A stretch of DNA of 64,000 nt from Sitta carolinensis. Lineage: Eukaryota > Chordata > Aves > Passeriformes > Sittidae. Position numbers and translations under genes: made by a program. This document shows positions 53,401-64,000 of the stretch, piece after piece (the first letter of the stretch is position 1; each line of letters starts with the position of its first letter). A model generated the notes under the pieces. The model was not told the origin of the DNA. It saw only the letters and a program-made list of their open reading frames with translations, and searched no databases. The stretch is taken from positions 58,341,501 through 58,405,500 of the forward strand of contig JAVUNC010000004.1 in assembly GCA_032173965.1 (NCBI GenBank). The letters are read 5' to 3'.

Positions 53401-56400
53401 TGCATAACCATTGCTTAGCACTAATTTTCCTCTCTTCTGAGAGCTCTGCATCCTCTTCCAGCTGAGTTAACCAATATTTGAGATCGATTAGATGGTTTTT
53501 AAATGAAATGGAAGACATTCCCTTTTTTGGCTTTGGAGTGGAGCAATAGTCTTTGTGAGGATGGAGCCAGAAAATTTCAAGAAAGTTCAGGAAGGAGTAA
53601 CATCTTTGACAATCTGCTAGGTCAACATGAAATTAAGATCAAAACAAAGCTTTCTTAGCCTGTTGCTTTTAAGTAAGCAAATATAGCAAAACTGAATTAT
53701 CATACATTTTAGAACAGGCAAGTGAGGACACTACAAGAATGGGAAAGAAGAAGTGCTAAAAGAAGTAATCTATAAGCCTGGTAAAATGATTCAGTCTCTT
53801 GTTACTTTGCAGAAAATGTAGTTTTCCACAAAACATGTGAGAGTCATTATGAATTTTCAAGTCACAGTCAAGTAAACTGTCAGTGACTTTATTGAGGATT
53901 ATGAGTAAAGACAGAAATTCCTTATTTCATCCCTGTGATAAAAATAAAATAACAAATATGACCTACTTCAAAATTAAGATTAAGGAAGTCATTACGTGAG
54001 AATATCAAGAGAGGCAGAAAACACTTGGTATCAAAGATTGCTCCTGGTAATGTCTGTTATACTAAAAGATAGAAATTACCTCAGTGGGTTGGGGTAATAT
54101 TGCAACAGTCATTGTGCTGGTGTGAATGCGTCCTTGTTTTTCTGTCTTTGGTACCCGCTGAACACGATGCACTCCTCCTTCAAACTTCATGTATTTGTAA
54201 GCCTCAGCACCTGCTATACTGGCTACTGCATGTCTTAGGCCACCTTAAATAGAGAAGAAAATCAGTTTTAAACCTTTAAGAACTGCTAGTACTATGCTGT
54301 TATACTTCAAGCAGTGTATTTACATACCACTAGCATTTGTTTCTTAAAATGATGCATTTAGCATTTAAACACTTGGATAAAATTACACCAAAAATGCAAG
54401 AAAAATCTTAAAGCCATACATATTTACTCATACACTATCTCAAAAAAGGAAAGGACCGTCAAATTCTCTTTTATTGAGTCCAATTTAATTTTTATATACA
54501 TCTTTATATAAATTTTTTATACATTATATATACATTTATGTACATTTTTTTTTCTTGGAGCAAACAGAACATGGGTTCCTGCACCAATATGTCCAGCAAA
54601 ACACTTGACAGCAACATCCTACAAGCACTGAACAGCTTGGAACTTGAAAGTCAAGTCCATAGCAATCATGGCTTAGGGTTAGAATTTGTTGCTCCTCTAG
54701 TTTATGACATTCTTGATCTTCCTTGTTTGTTAGTGCGCAGTAAAAGTGAATGATCAGAGAAGTGATGGCACTATAATGACTATAAATGAATACAGCTTTT
54801 CACCTATTTTTGGTTTTAATGCAGCTCAATTCCCAAATCCCATTCTCAGCACAGTGGATGGTGTGGGAATGACCAAAGAAGACAGAGGCGGCCTTGAAAG
54901 AATATTGCTCTTCAAGCCTTGCAATAAGAAACCACAGCTGAGGAAAAGAAGAGGCACATACTTCTCAGAAATACTGGTTTAGGCAATCCCTCAGACTAAG
55001 GAACTCAACCACAGGGACAAGACAACAGCTTTTTAAAAGAGGAAAATGAATACAACATGGAATCAGAAAATGCCCTGCTCAGCAGGAAAAAATCATCTGC
55101 CAGAACCCAGGCCATGTTGTTCACCTCCAGGGACATATATGTTCACTCATAACTTTATTAATATATATATTTTTTTACAGTCATGTTTGTAAAAGATAGG
55201 AAGAGGCACTTTGGCTTTTTCTTTCACATAATTTTTGTCCTGCTTTTAAAATTTGTAGTGATACATGTGTCTACAGTGCTTAGAATAAGATGACCAAGAA
55301 ACTGGTTCAAATGACAGGATCATACTGCTTCAAACTATTACTAACACAGGTTTATTATGAACTGCAGCCAAATCTAATGAAATTTTGACAGACCTTTTAC
55401 CCTGGCAGGCATGTTGTAGGCTTGTCAAATGTAGTTAACTCTTGATAACTATGTGTTTGCCCCTTTCATATAAAATGTTCCAATCTATCCTGGTACATGA
55501 TTTACTCACAACAAGGGTATGAGTTTACACTCATTTTTTTATGTGGCATCTTTTAATCAGGTAAGGGAAAAGTCCCACATCTGTGTCTCTGCCTGCCACT
55601 ACAGGGTGAGAAGCAGTGGATAAATAATGACATGTGAGTCTGTGCTTCAACACGTGCACTGAATCTTCAACATGCTATTTTTGCACTGTGACATCCCATG
55701 GGGTAGGTCAATAAAGTAATTTAAGAGAAGACTGTAACCTACATTTTATTGCAGCTTTATTTAACATTCACCTTGTTCACACATACTCACCTCCAGCTTT
55801 CAAATTCAGGAGTTCTCTGAAGGGAGTCAATAAAAATGGAATGTGGGTAGGATGTAACAGCATAGTGTCATTGGCATCCTTAGCCCCATTCTTACTCAGC
55901 ACAGCACAGACACTTTGAACTTGAGGGTTCAAACATCCATTTCATTGGCTGTGCCATGTATAGTGCCCCTACCTGCCAATTTATTTCCATCATCTGTTTT
56001 GATAATACGTGATTACACAAAATCAAAAAATAACCTACAAGAGGCTGACAAAAGCTAGGGCTGCTTTTATTTTCCCCAAGATTTACATCCTAAGTATTAA
56101 TTTCCGTGCATAGACAAACCCTCAGCAAAACAGACTTTAAAATATACATATAGCCATTAAAAACCCCAAGTGCTTTCAATGAGAAAATATGGATAGATAC
56201 ACACTAGGTTAACACATTAGTTCAATTTCCCATTAAAGGCATTAATGAGAATATCTCTGAGGGTGTGGGCTCCTTGTCCCAGGACTGAGCTTTCACCAAA
56301 AGGGTAGCCAAGCCCAACTCCCTTTTTCTTCTAATCATAGGACTGTAAGCTGAGTCAGACCTGACTTAGAACTGTTCCATAACAGGGCTTTTAAGCCAAA

Positions 56401-59400
56401 TAACTGGACTGATCCAATTAGCATGGTGACCTCAAAACTGCTAGAGGTGAGAAATGAAAAACATACAGCTGGCTGGAAGGTGAGAGAGGTCTGGCTTAAG
56501 CTGTGCTGAAACTGTGCTCTGAAAGTGAAGTATATGAGACTGCTGGGGTTTACCCAATCCAAGTCTTGCATCAATGGAAAGGGCAACTCTCCTCTCTCCC
56601 TGGTACATGAAAAAAAGAAAACCCAGACCCTCCCTCTTTTCTGTTTACACCCATCTAACCTGTACAATGTTTATTCCATTTACTTTAAAAAAAAAAAAAA
56701 GTAAATAGATTTCTGTTGGCCTTGAAGGATGAACTGGTTCAGTTCCTGGCAAAGTGTTTGTCTGGTCATGAATGGGGATGAACATGACTTTCCTCTTTCA
56801 ACAACAAGATGCACTGTAATATGATGCTTCTCATCCCTATCTCTACTTAAACTGAAAAAACAATTTATTTGGCACATACAAGAAGTTTACTAATATTAAC
56901 TAATCTAGATAATACAAAATAAGGAATTCAAGTGTCATAATTTTTTTTTAAAGTATATTAATTAATTAATTAATTAATTGAATCATTAGCAGCTACTCTA
57001 GAGAGGAATGACCCACTCTGAGTTCATGTTCATCAAGTTGAAACAAGATATTTGCTAAGAACTCTAAAGAAAGTTATTCAGTTTACAAATATAACACTTT
57101 TTAAATAAAATTTTAATAAAGATTTTAACAGCTGTTACAGATGAGCTATCTCCAAATATCCCATTCCCTTATAGTATAGATGAGATACTATTACAAATAA
57201 ATTTATGATGTTTTAGATCAAACTTCAAGAATTGTTTTAATAAAACAGATTCCTCTATGCCGAGATCCATAACAAAAGCCAGATTTTTCCATCTTCCACC
57301 AACCTAACCTATAAACAATAAAATGTTACATAACTAAGTAGAACAATGTAGCCAAATAAAGATGACATAATCTTTATAAAAAAAAAGCTAAACCAACATA
57401 TCTGTATCACTCTAAATTTCCTTCTGCCAAGCAGCTGTCTTTCAATAGTTTTAAAATGCAGAAATGAAATTACTATGACAAATTCTCTTTGTAGCACTTT
57501 AGTATTTTAATAGGTTTTCTGAAATGGAGTTTCATGCCCAAATACAGAACAGAGGAGAACTGTACTGAGACGTTCAAACAATATTTCATTTCTAAAATTA
57601 AGATAGTGCAAATTAGCTTCCCTTACTTAGGAAATTAAAATGTCATATGAACAAGTGTTTCAACTGGAATTAAGAAGTTACAGTATTTTCATTACTAACC
57701 TATTTCACTGGGAAAGTATTCTAATACTTCAAATTTCCACTTTTTATAAGCAGCATATCGTTGATACATATCAAATATCTCCGAGGTGAACAGCATGGCT
57801 TCCTGCCCTCCAACTCCAGCAGTTACTTCCATGACAAGATCACTCTCATCTGTTTCTTCTGAAGGAATCAAAAGCAACACTATCTGTGAATACAAAAGCA
57901 CCCAGCTAAGACTCCTCTCTGACACTGCTATCCACAGCTGAGTGTCAAACGCCAGACAAGTCTGACTGACCTAGGCTGTGCTCTCCTGCCCTGAGGACAG
58001 GCTTCAGCCAGGCGAGGGAAGGGTGTAAGGGTGATGCTGCTGCACTTGCAGGAAGGCTCCCTGCATCTGTTCATGGCCACAGGAGTCACACAGGTGTCTC
58101 TTGAGAGCCACAAAACTTCACAGAAGTTTTTAATCCATCAGGAGCACTGTGAGCATAAAGCACAGGATACATGCCTGTTCTTGCAAGGCAACTATTTCCC
58201 TTCTAATCAGATTCCCCTTTAATTCCTTCTGAGCTGCAGAGCTAGGAAGGTGTGGATGTTTAGGAGCACAGTCCTTCAACAACAACACAAATATATTATT
58301 TGTTTATTTATTTTAAAAAGAACAGCCTGATTTGCAGAAGGAAGATATATCAAACCTCAAAAAAAGAATCAAAATTCTGGATGATTTTGCAAATGCTTTT
58401 AAATCCTCTTCCTTTACTAGATGATGTTTCTTTCCACAGATAATGACTTCTTTTGGCAGAATCATAAATATTTACAAAAGATATTTATAAAGTGACTTTC
58501 ATATTGTTGTTGGAGGAGTAAAGAATATAACAATAGCAGCTCCTAGAGTAATACTAAGTTAAAACAGTCTGTTTACCTAGAGATTTTTTGTTAAATAACA
58601 TAGATACTCTATAAAGTTTATAAAAAGTAGCAGCCTAAAGTAGTTACATAATATTAAATCTTTTTCAAAAACACCTGTGAGTGATACTATGTAAGTTTAA
58701 CATTTCCAAGGGCTAAAGAGTTGGACACTGACAAAGGTACACCCAGACAAGATAAACTACAGCACCTACCCAAAAAGATACTTTGAAACATTTTCAGGTA
58801 CAAATAGGCACCTGCTTACAGGATGTCTTTATAGCACCTGATTTTTCCATTTTCCTTAGCTAACAGACATTATTTGAGGACATAACTAGCACAGAGGGGA
58901 GGAGAAGAACATCTTGATGAGAATCATAGAATGGTTTGGGTTGGAAGAGACCTAAAACATCACCCAGTTCCAACACCCCCAAGAAAACAATTTGGCTTTG
59001 TATATTTAAGAATGGCAAGAAAACAGGGGCTTTATAAGGGGATCTAACCTGTTGTTTCAGTTCAGCTATCTCTTCTTCGCAGGAAGCAATTTCTGTTTCT
59101 GCAAGCTTCCGGAAATCTTCATTCTCATCTGAAATATTTTAGTATGGTTAATCCTCAGTGCCATTCTGAGAAAACCTTCTGAAAAAATAACCACATGAAG
59201 AGCTTACTCTTCCAAAAAAACTCAAACCCAAACCAAAACCAAATTACCACACAACCGCTCCCTCCCCCAAAACACTAAACCTGTCAGGAAATCAAATTAC
59301 TGATATACTTAGAGAAGTTTCTAAGTATGTATTCAGTATTTTCTAATCCTGTGCAGGTATAAGATATGAGAAAAATTTGAAATATAAGAATTTCCGCTAA

Positions 59401-60659
59401 AATATCAAAACCTAAAAACAAAGGCAACTATAAAAAACAACAACAACTGTGTCAGTGGTCAAACAGTAGCACAGATTGACTATGAATTTCCATCCTTGGA
59501 GATACTCAAAACCCAACTGGGCGAAACCCTGAGCAATTTGTGGGTGACAGTGCTGGAGCAAGCGGGTGAACTGGGTGATATCCAAAGATCCTTCCCACAA
59601 CAGCCATTCTGTGGCTCTAATAAACTATTTTCTGTATTTCAGTGTGGCAAGAACATAAAGGATTTAAAGAGCACGGCGGCTCCAAAACTGACACTCCTGG
59701 TTGAAAGGACTTATATCCCAATCGCTGTATACAAAAAACTACATACCACGGAATATGTAGTCATCTAATGAATGTTTACTGATCCTAAAGTACTCCTTTT
59801 CTACATTTTAGTTTTCTAACTGCTATCAAAACGAAGTTGATTCTGGGTAAAAAAAAAATTACATCATTTGGCAGCACTAAAAGTGTGCAGCCACCGACAC
59901 ACAACAAAGTCAAATTACAGTGTGGAGACAGCAGATTCGGGTGCTGACTTCTATGACTGCCAAAACGGAGACAGGCGAGCGGGCTGGGCTGTCTGGGCAA
60001 CAAGGGAAAGATGAATTGGAAAAAAACAAACAAACAAAAAAACCAAAAAAACAAACAAAAAAACCTCCTTAAATAACTTTCTATTTTCTCCCCCACGATT
60101 AGTTATGTTTGTTTTATATGAGACAGGTCCCGGTAGCAGCACTTCCCACGCCGGTGGAAGCACGGTCCCCATCACTGACCCGCCCCCGACCTTCGCCCGC
60201 GGACGGGGGACACGCGCGGCCCCGCCCCGCGCTCCCATCGCGGCCACGCCCCCCGGGGCCGCTCGCCCAATCGCGTCACCGTATGCAAATGAACCGCCCT
60301 CCGCCCGCCCGCCCCCTCCTCGGGACCGCCCCGCGGTGACGTCACGCACGCCGCGCCCGCGCGCCCCGCCGCGCACCTTGCGCCAGCTGCCGCGTGTCGC
60401 GCAGCTCCCGCTCCTTGTCGCGCAGCCGCCGCGCGCGCGCCGCCAGCTGCGGCGCCGCCCCGCCCTCGCCCCGCGCGCGCGCCTCCAGCAGCCGGCGCAG
60501 GGCGGGCGCGGCGAACAGCTCCTCCAGGCCGGGCCGAGCGCTCAGCCCGCGCCGCGCCGGGAGCCGCCATCCCGCCGGCGCTGCCCGCGGGCTCCGAGGG
60601 GGCAGCGCGGCCGCTCGGTAGCCGTGCGCCGCGCGGAGGGCCCGCGAGAGCAGCCGCAT
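50274..60659 (-). CDS. MTRF1L: MTRF1L (mtRF1a), mitochondrial translation release factor (7 coding exons)
   Basis: Exons 60659-60377, 59128-59049, 57883-57700, 54243-54080, 53167-53050, 51239-51103 and 50489-50274 join without a frame break to 394 codons (393 residues and TGA); the human protein is about 380. The class I release factor reads UAA and UAG in the mitochondrial ribosome and hydrolyses peptidyl-tRNA. Residues 1-45 are rich in Arg and Ala with no acidic residue, as in a mitochondrial presequence. A charged coiled domain runs to about 120. Domain 2 has the PxT codon-recognition motif as PKT (214-216) inside [14 protein letters not shown]. Domain 3 has [14 protein letters not shown], with GGQ at 258-260. 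The C-terminal part keeps [14 protein letters not shown], shared by RF1-type factors. PxT and a normal-length loop separate it from MTRF1 and from codon-blind ICT1. The ATG has G at -3. Confidence 0.97.
50513..50535 (+). repeat. (ATC)n triplet repeat just upstream of MTRF1L exon 7 acceptor
   Basis: About seven ATC units. On the gene strand this is (GAT)n ending about 24 bases before the exon 7 acceptor. Confidence 0.9.
50880..50970 (+). mobile_element. CR1 3' end in MTRF1L intron 6
   Basis: GGCATCCCTTCCCATGGTAG, GGTTGGAGCTAGATCATTTT and CCAACCCAATTCTATGAC form a forward CR1 tail, antisense to MTRF1L. Confidence 0.82.
51103..51239 (-). CDS. MTRF1L: MTRF1L exon 6
   Basis: The exon is 137 bases, with acceptor TTGACAG and donor GTAAGT. 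It reads [20 protein letters not shown], the conserved segment after the GGQ loop, then a basic helix ending RKIQ. Confidence 0.95.
51407..51452 (+). repeat. Perfect 23-base tandem duplication in MTRF1L intron 5
   Basis: The unit (starting AGGCTGAGTTG, ending AGTGTTTT) occurs twice head to tail, at 51407-51429 and 51430-51452, without a difference. This indicates a recent slippage or repair event. Confidence 0.93.
53050..53167 (-). CDS. MTRF1L: MTRF1L exon 5 (GGQ catalytic loop)
   Basis: The exon is 118 bases, with acceptor CATGACAG and donor GTGCTG. It codes [20 protein letters not shown], with the GGQ tripeptide whose Gln reaches the peptidyl transferase centre. It ends one base into a Gly codon. 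Confidence 0.96.
54080..54243 (-). CDS. MTRF1L: MTRF1L exon 4 (PxT codon-recognition motif)
   Basis: The exon is 164 bases, with acceptor TTTAAG and donor GTAATT. It completes a split Gly codon and codes [32 protein letters not shown] and [18 protein letters not shown] occupies the place of the bacterial RF1 PAT tripeptide that reads UAA and UAG. Confidence 0.95.
56957..56979 (+). repeat. (TTAA)n tract in MTRF1L intron 3
   Basis: Five to six TTAA/AATT units follow a T run. The repeat is self-complementary. Confidence 0.88.
57700..57883 (-). CDS. MTRF1L: MTRF1L exon 3
   Basis: The exon is 184 bases after the acceptor TATTCACAG; its donor is GTTAGT. It codes [20 protein letters not shown] and the conserved [15 protein letters not shown], typical of RF1-type factors at the junction of domains 1 and 2. 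Confidence 0.96.
58921..58980 (-). mobile_element. CR1 3' tip in MTRF1L intron 2
   Basis: A 60-base reversed CR1 terminus begins GAATCATAGAATGGTTTGGG. It is one of the least diverged copies here, so it is a relatively young insertion. Confidence 0.85.
59049..59128 (-). CDS. MTRF1L: MTRF1L exon 2
   Basis: The exon is 80 bases, with acceptor ATATTTCAG and donor GTTAGA. It reads [20 protein letters not shown] (residue 95 onward), the acidic helical part of domain 1. It ends in phase 0. It is too short for an ordinary ORF search and was found by joining phases. Confidence 0.93.
59486..59620 (+). mobile_element. CR1 3' end in MTRF1L intron 1
   Basis: CTTGGAGATACTCAAAACCC, GACAGTGCTGGAGCAAGCGG and GATCCTTCCCACAACAGCCA with a terminal CATTCTGTGGCTCT form a diverged forward CR1 tail. 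Confidence 0.78.
60020..60070 (+). repeat. (CAAA)n low-complexity tract in MTRF1L intron 1
   Basis: A run of AAAC units lies about 300 bases into intron 1, close to the CpG island. Confidence 0.88.
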
Positions 60660-60960
60660 GCCTGGCTGGGGCCGGAGCGCGGCCGCTCTTCTGTCACGGC
60701 AGTGCCGGCGACGCCCGAATGCGCTTAGCAGCCTCCCTCCCGGGTTTCCGGAAGTTGCCGAAGCGTCTCGGCGCTGCCTTTAGGCGCAGTCGGAAATCAT
60801 CGGAGTTCCGCTGGCGGAAATGGCCGAAGAGGTTCGGCTTCCCTCGGCTCGCGCGGTGGGGCGGGCGGGCTCTGATTGGCCAGCGCTGGCGGGGCGGGGC
60901 TCAGCCCCATGGTCCCGGCCGGGCGCCCCGAGCGCCCTCTGCAGGCCCCGGAGGGGAGCT
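60130..60960. promoter_or_regulatory. MTRF1L: MTRF1L promoter CpG island with ETS, CCAAT and SP1 sites
   Basis: This GC-rich, CpG-dense block covers exon 1 and about 300 bases upstream. Upstream of the ATG are an ETS/GABP core CCGGAAGT (60748-60755), an ATTGG (60875-60879, a CCAAT box in the minus direction) and an SP1-type GGGGCGGGGC (60891-60900). GABP (NRF-2) sites are common in promoters of nuclear genes for mitochondrial proteins. No TATA box is seen. Confidence 0.8.
60377..60659 (-). CDS. MTRF1L: MTRF1L exon 1 (start, mitochondrial presequence)
   Basis: This codes 94 residues plus one base, ending at donor CAAG|GTGCGC. It starts [15 protein letters not shown] and reaches LEELF, where similarity to the human protein begins. 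The exon is extremely GC-rich because it lies in the promoter CpG island, which may explain the Ala/Arg excess in residues 50-90. Confidence 0.93.
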
Positions 60961-63900
60961 TCAGTCATTCGGAACCAAAAAATAAAAAAAAAACCAAAAA
61001 AGCCTCAACCCCCCCCAAAACCTCCGTACCCCAAGCTTATAGCAGGACTTCTGAAGAAGTCTCGGGAGTACTGAGGTTTCTACCGCGGCGGTTTAAAGTG
61101 TGCATAGGTAAAAATGAGGTTGGTGGGGAAGCGTGAGCTGGGGTTTTGGACATCCAGTTACTCTCACGATCTTCTCCCTCCAGAAGAAATCTTCAGAATT
61201 AAATTACGCTGAGGAGGAACATGAATGGAATCCTTCCATTGTGGAAGGATTGCCCCACACTGAAAGCAGGTGCAAAACTAAGCATTTAGAGGAAAGTAAA
61301 TGAATTGTCAGAGGAACAAAAAAGGGCAATTCAAAGTGCCTTCACATAAAGAGATCAGCGATGAGGCTAAAAGACAACCCATTTACAAAACACAGATCTG
61401 AGTACAGCGTTTTACATGTAAAAGTTTTCAAGTGGGAAGGCAGAGAGGATGCAGCCATTTAGGAACTGTGTGATGATGGACGACCTGCACAAATCTTCAG
61501 AGCGAGTGCATATTTACCTTGTTTTAAACATCATTAATGAAATTCTTGGCTAAACTCAAAACAGTTTCAAGAATATATTTTATTATAAAAATGTGCAACT
61601 CTCTATAAAATTTTATTAGGCAGTATTCTATATTACAATCATTGGAGGAGTCAAAGTTGTGTCCTTGCCTTCTTTCAGTCCTTGTTCATGTTTTACCAGA
61701 ACTAGAATCATATCTTACAAATTACACTGTTGGAATAACAGTTACTTCCTTATGAAACATTAGTAAATTGTTATTTTCATGAATGTAATATCAAAAGCAA
61801 GAGTAATTCTTGAAAACATATGTAGTTTTGGTAGAAAAGAAAACTTGGAAGTTTTTGTTCTATGATGGAAATCCAAAGACCAGTGTGCGAATTTACTATT
61901 CAAAATATTACCCATTAAAATTATAAAATAAGTTAGACAGAAATGTTTTCCTATGATTTTAAGTGCACGGCTTTGGATAAGGTGTATTGGCAAAATACAG
62001 TGGAGCAATGATTTATAAGTAAAAGTCACACTGGAAGATCCTTGTGCAGAATGTACAGTCTGTGTGAGTTGTCTGCACTAATAAAAACCTGAGACCATCA
62101 CTTATGAAATCTCCCAAAACTTCCTTTGCACCTGCCTGCCCATGGAGCTCCCTGAAGTCTTCTTCCAGAAGCATAAAGGAAAAATGACCCAATTTATGCT
62201 TTAACAGACAAAATATTTTGATGTTCTGTAACAATGAATGAGAGTCTAATTATGTGTGAGCCCAGCTTGTGAAGAGACCAATGGAAAACTCAGAAAACTT
62301 AAGAGTAAGGGGTGATCTAAGATAAAGCTTTTGAGAACAAGGAAAAAAGTAATCTGAGTCAATGGCTGATGGTCAGCCTTTGAATCCCCTGAATCATGTC
62401 TCTTTTTTAAATGAGAAGGTTTATTTCCACAGGGTGAGATCATGCATAAAGGAAGGGGCAAAATCAGGCTTTGGTAGAAAGTTAAAATAATATGCAGAGA
62501 CTGTTTCTGTCAAGTCTTTGTCCAACTGATTTTGGCACTATTATTGCTTTGTCTTTCATCCCACCAACATCACTTGTACTGCTGGCAGAAGTATTTGGGA
62601 CAAGTTTGAACAGGGGTGATGCTTTGTCACTGCAAATGTACTCAGCATATTGGTGAACAGAATGGGACTTTTGTTGCTGTGTCTGAGTCCCAGGATGTGT
62701 TACAATGCTACTCTTGGGTCTCAAAAAATAACAGCATTATAGGCTGGGAAAAACCCTATTTGGAAGTTGTTAGTTAAACATGATTCAGATCAACTTGGAG
62801 GAGACATTGCAACTGTCTGCCTATATGCAACCTTAATTTTTTGCTTTGTTGGGTTTGATAAGGGCTCAGCTCTGTTGGCTGGGTCAACAATGCCAGGAGC
62901 AGGCTCACAGGCATTGTGGAAATATGGACTTTACTCTTTGTGGCATAGAGAGTTGCTGAAGTTAGAGACTTTCTTGTATCAACTTTGATTGCTTTGAATT
63001 GGTGTTGTGGTATACTTCTGCTAAATGGCTTTTGCAACCACTTCCTGCATATGGAAGTTGTGAGTTCCTGAGCGGGCTCACAGCATGGTCAGTCCAGCAA
63101 GCTGCTCTTACTGAAAAAGCCCCCACCTGATTTTAGATATTGGCTCCACAGACATATGCTTCTTGTAATTGAGTTTGCTGCCTAGGGAATCAAGTTTGGC
63201 ATGAGATGACATCTTAAAACCCTGGCTGTTGAAACTAGGGTGTAGGTCTCCTTTATTTGCTCGGTTTAGACCACAGCCTAGCAGCACATCAGCATGCTCT
63301 TAATTTAAAAAATAGCTATTGCTAGCTGGAGTCTGCTTTGTGTCCACTTTCTGTTGGCCTGCAAATGGACTATGTGGGCTCCACAGGTACTTAAGTGAGT
63401 TATGGGCTGGCTGTGGAGCTTGATGTGCTGTGACCACATTTCCATAGTACCATGCTGTAGCAGTTTAACCTGCAGCCCAGCTACCTGCCTCACCAACTTG
63501 TCTTTTCTCCATCAAATCTCTAGTCTCCTTCATACCACATGTGCCTTCAGGCTAATCTGAATGCTCATGATACCATCTGTGTGTTTTGCTTCATCCTGGG
63601 TATCCCAAACTACTTTAAGCTCAGTTATGAGAAAGCTGGCTGTAAACATCTAAGTTGAACATGTGTAACACAATATAGATTCAGTTTCTTTCCAGCCTAA
63701 AGGACAGGAGGGTCCAGAAGTGCCCAGCTTATTTTTGGCTCTTTGGCATGAGGCTCTATTCGACAGGAATTTAAAACACCAGGCAAAAGTGACAAAAGCA
63801 TAACTCACTTTCTGTAGTGCACTTGCTATGTACATTCTCATGAAAAACTGAAATACAAGTTAAATACATACTTATTTTATTCCAAGCTATAGAATAAGTG

Positions 63901-64000
63901 CATTTAGGCAGTTTTTCAAAGTGTATTGTACACTGCATGCACAATAAATCAGTTTAATAGCTTGACTTTTTTTACAATTTGTGTTCAAAGAACTGTATGA
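60961..64000. other. Region upstream of MTRF1L, no coding exon seen
   Basis: An A/C-rich patch (60975-61030) is followed by ordinary intergenic or UTR-like DNA. Minus-strand AATAAA hexamers are at 61579-61584 and 61612-61617. In human the next gene on this strand is RGS17, whose 3' end would face this way, but no RGS-domain exon is present. Confidence 0.45.

Noticed and set aside
57695..57925. Start codon 42 bases upstream of MTRF1L exon 3, beginning MSERSLSW
   Set aside because: The upstream codons are intron. The acceptor TTCACAG and phase match with exon 2 show the true boundary at 57883.
60105..60728. 207-residue plus-strand frame opposite MTRF1L exon 1
   Set aside because: It is a shadow of the GC-rich antisense exon; only the minus frame matches a known family and splices in phase.
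61000..64000. RGS17 coding exon
   Set aside because: No frame resembles the end of an RGS domain. Only poly(A)-like hexamers support a nearby minus-strand transcript.
1..64000. tRNA, CRISPR array, bacterial operon or viral genome
   Set aside because: No B-box-like tRNA signal, no regular spaced repeats, and no dense coding. The gene structure is that of a vertebrate chromosome.

Overview
This window is vertebrate nuclear DNA, most likely from a bird, probably a songbird. The evidence is many short CR1 LINE 3' ends on both strands, a candidate solo LTR, AT-rich intergenic DNA with small CpG islands, and intron-split genes. No bacterial or viral coding, CRISPR, tRNA or rRNA was seen.

Layout. 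Positions 1 to about 41.5 kb are intergenic. This part holds a solo-LTR candidate (3606-5045), an old CR1-type reverse transcriptase fossil (7200-7960), several CR1 3' fragments, a 334-base pure purine tract (11011-11344), a TATC-type microsatellite (30586-30722), a T-run/A-run inverted repeat (32769-32844) and a small isolated CpG island (36.74-37.03 kb). Two real protein-coding genes follow, both on the minus strand. FBXO5 (EMI1) has coding exons at 42061-45937 and a first exon in a CpG island at about 47.8 kb. MTRF1L has seven coding exons from 50274 to 60659, and its promoter island reaches about 60.96 kb. About 2 kb separates the MTRF1L 3' end from the FBXO5 promoter. The last 3 kb shows no coding exon.

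I joined both genes exon by exon with consensus splice sites and matching phases. FBXO5 gives 407 residues with a DSGxxS degron, F-box, RxxL, C6HC zinc-binding region and RL tail. MTRF1L gives 393 residues with an Arg-rich presequence, a PxT codon-recognition motif and GGQ. The order FBXO5-MTRF1L on one strand agrees with human 6q25, where RGS17 comes next and VIP lies on the other side; I could not find coding exons of either neighbour here. The two genes are neighbours but unrelated in function: one restrains the anaphase-promoting complex, the other ends mitochondrial translation.

I found no convincing undescribed biological system. The most useful leads are the triple CCAAT array of the FBXO5 promoter, the isolated CpG island next to a perfect splice donor, the solo LTR, and the purine tract.
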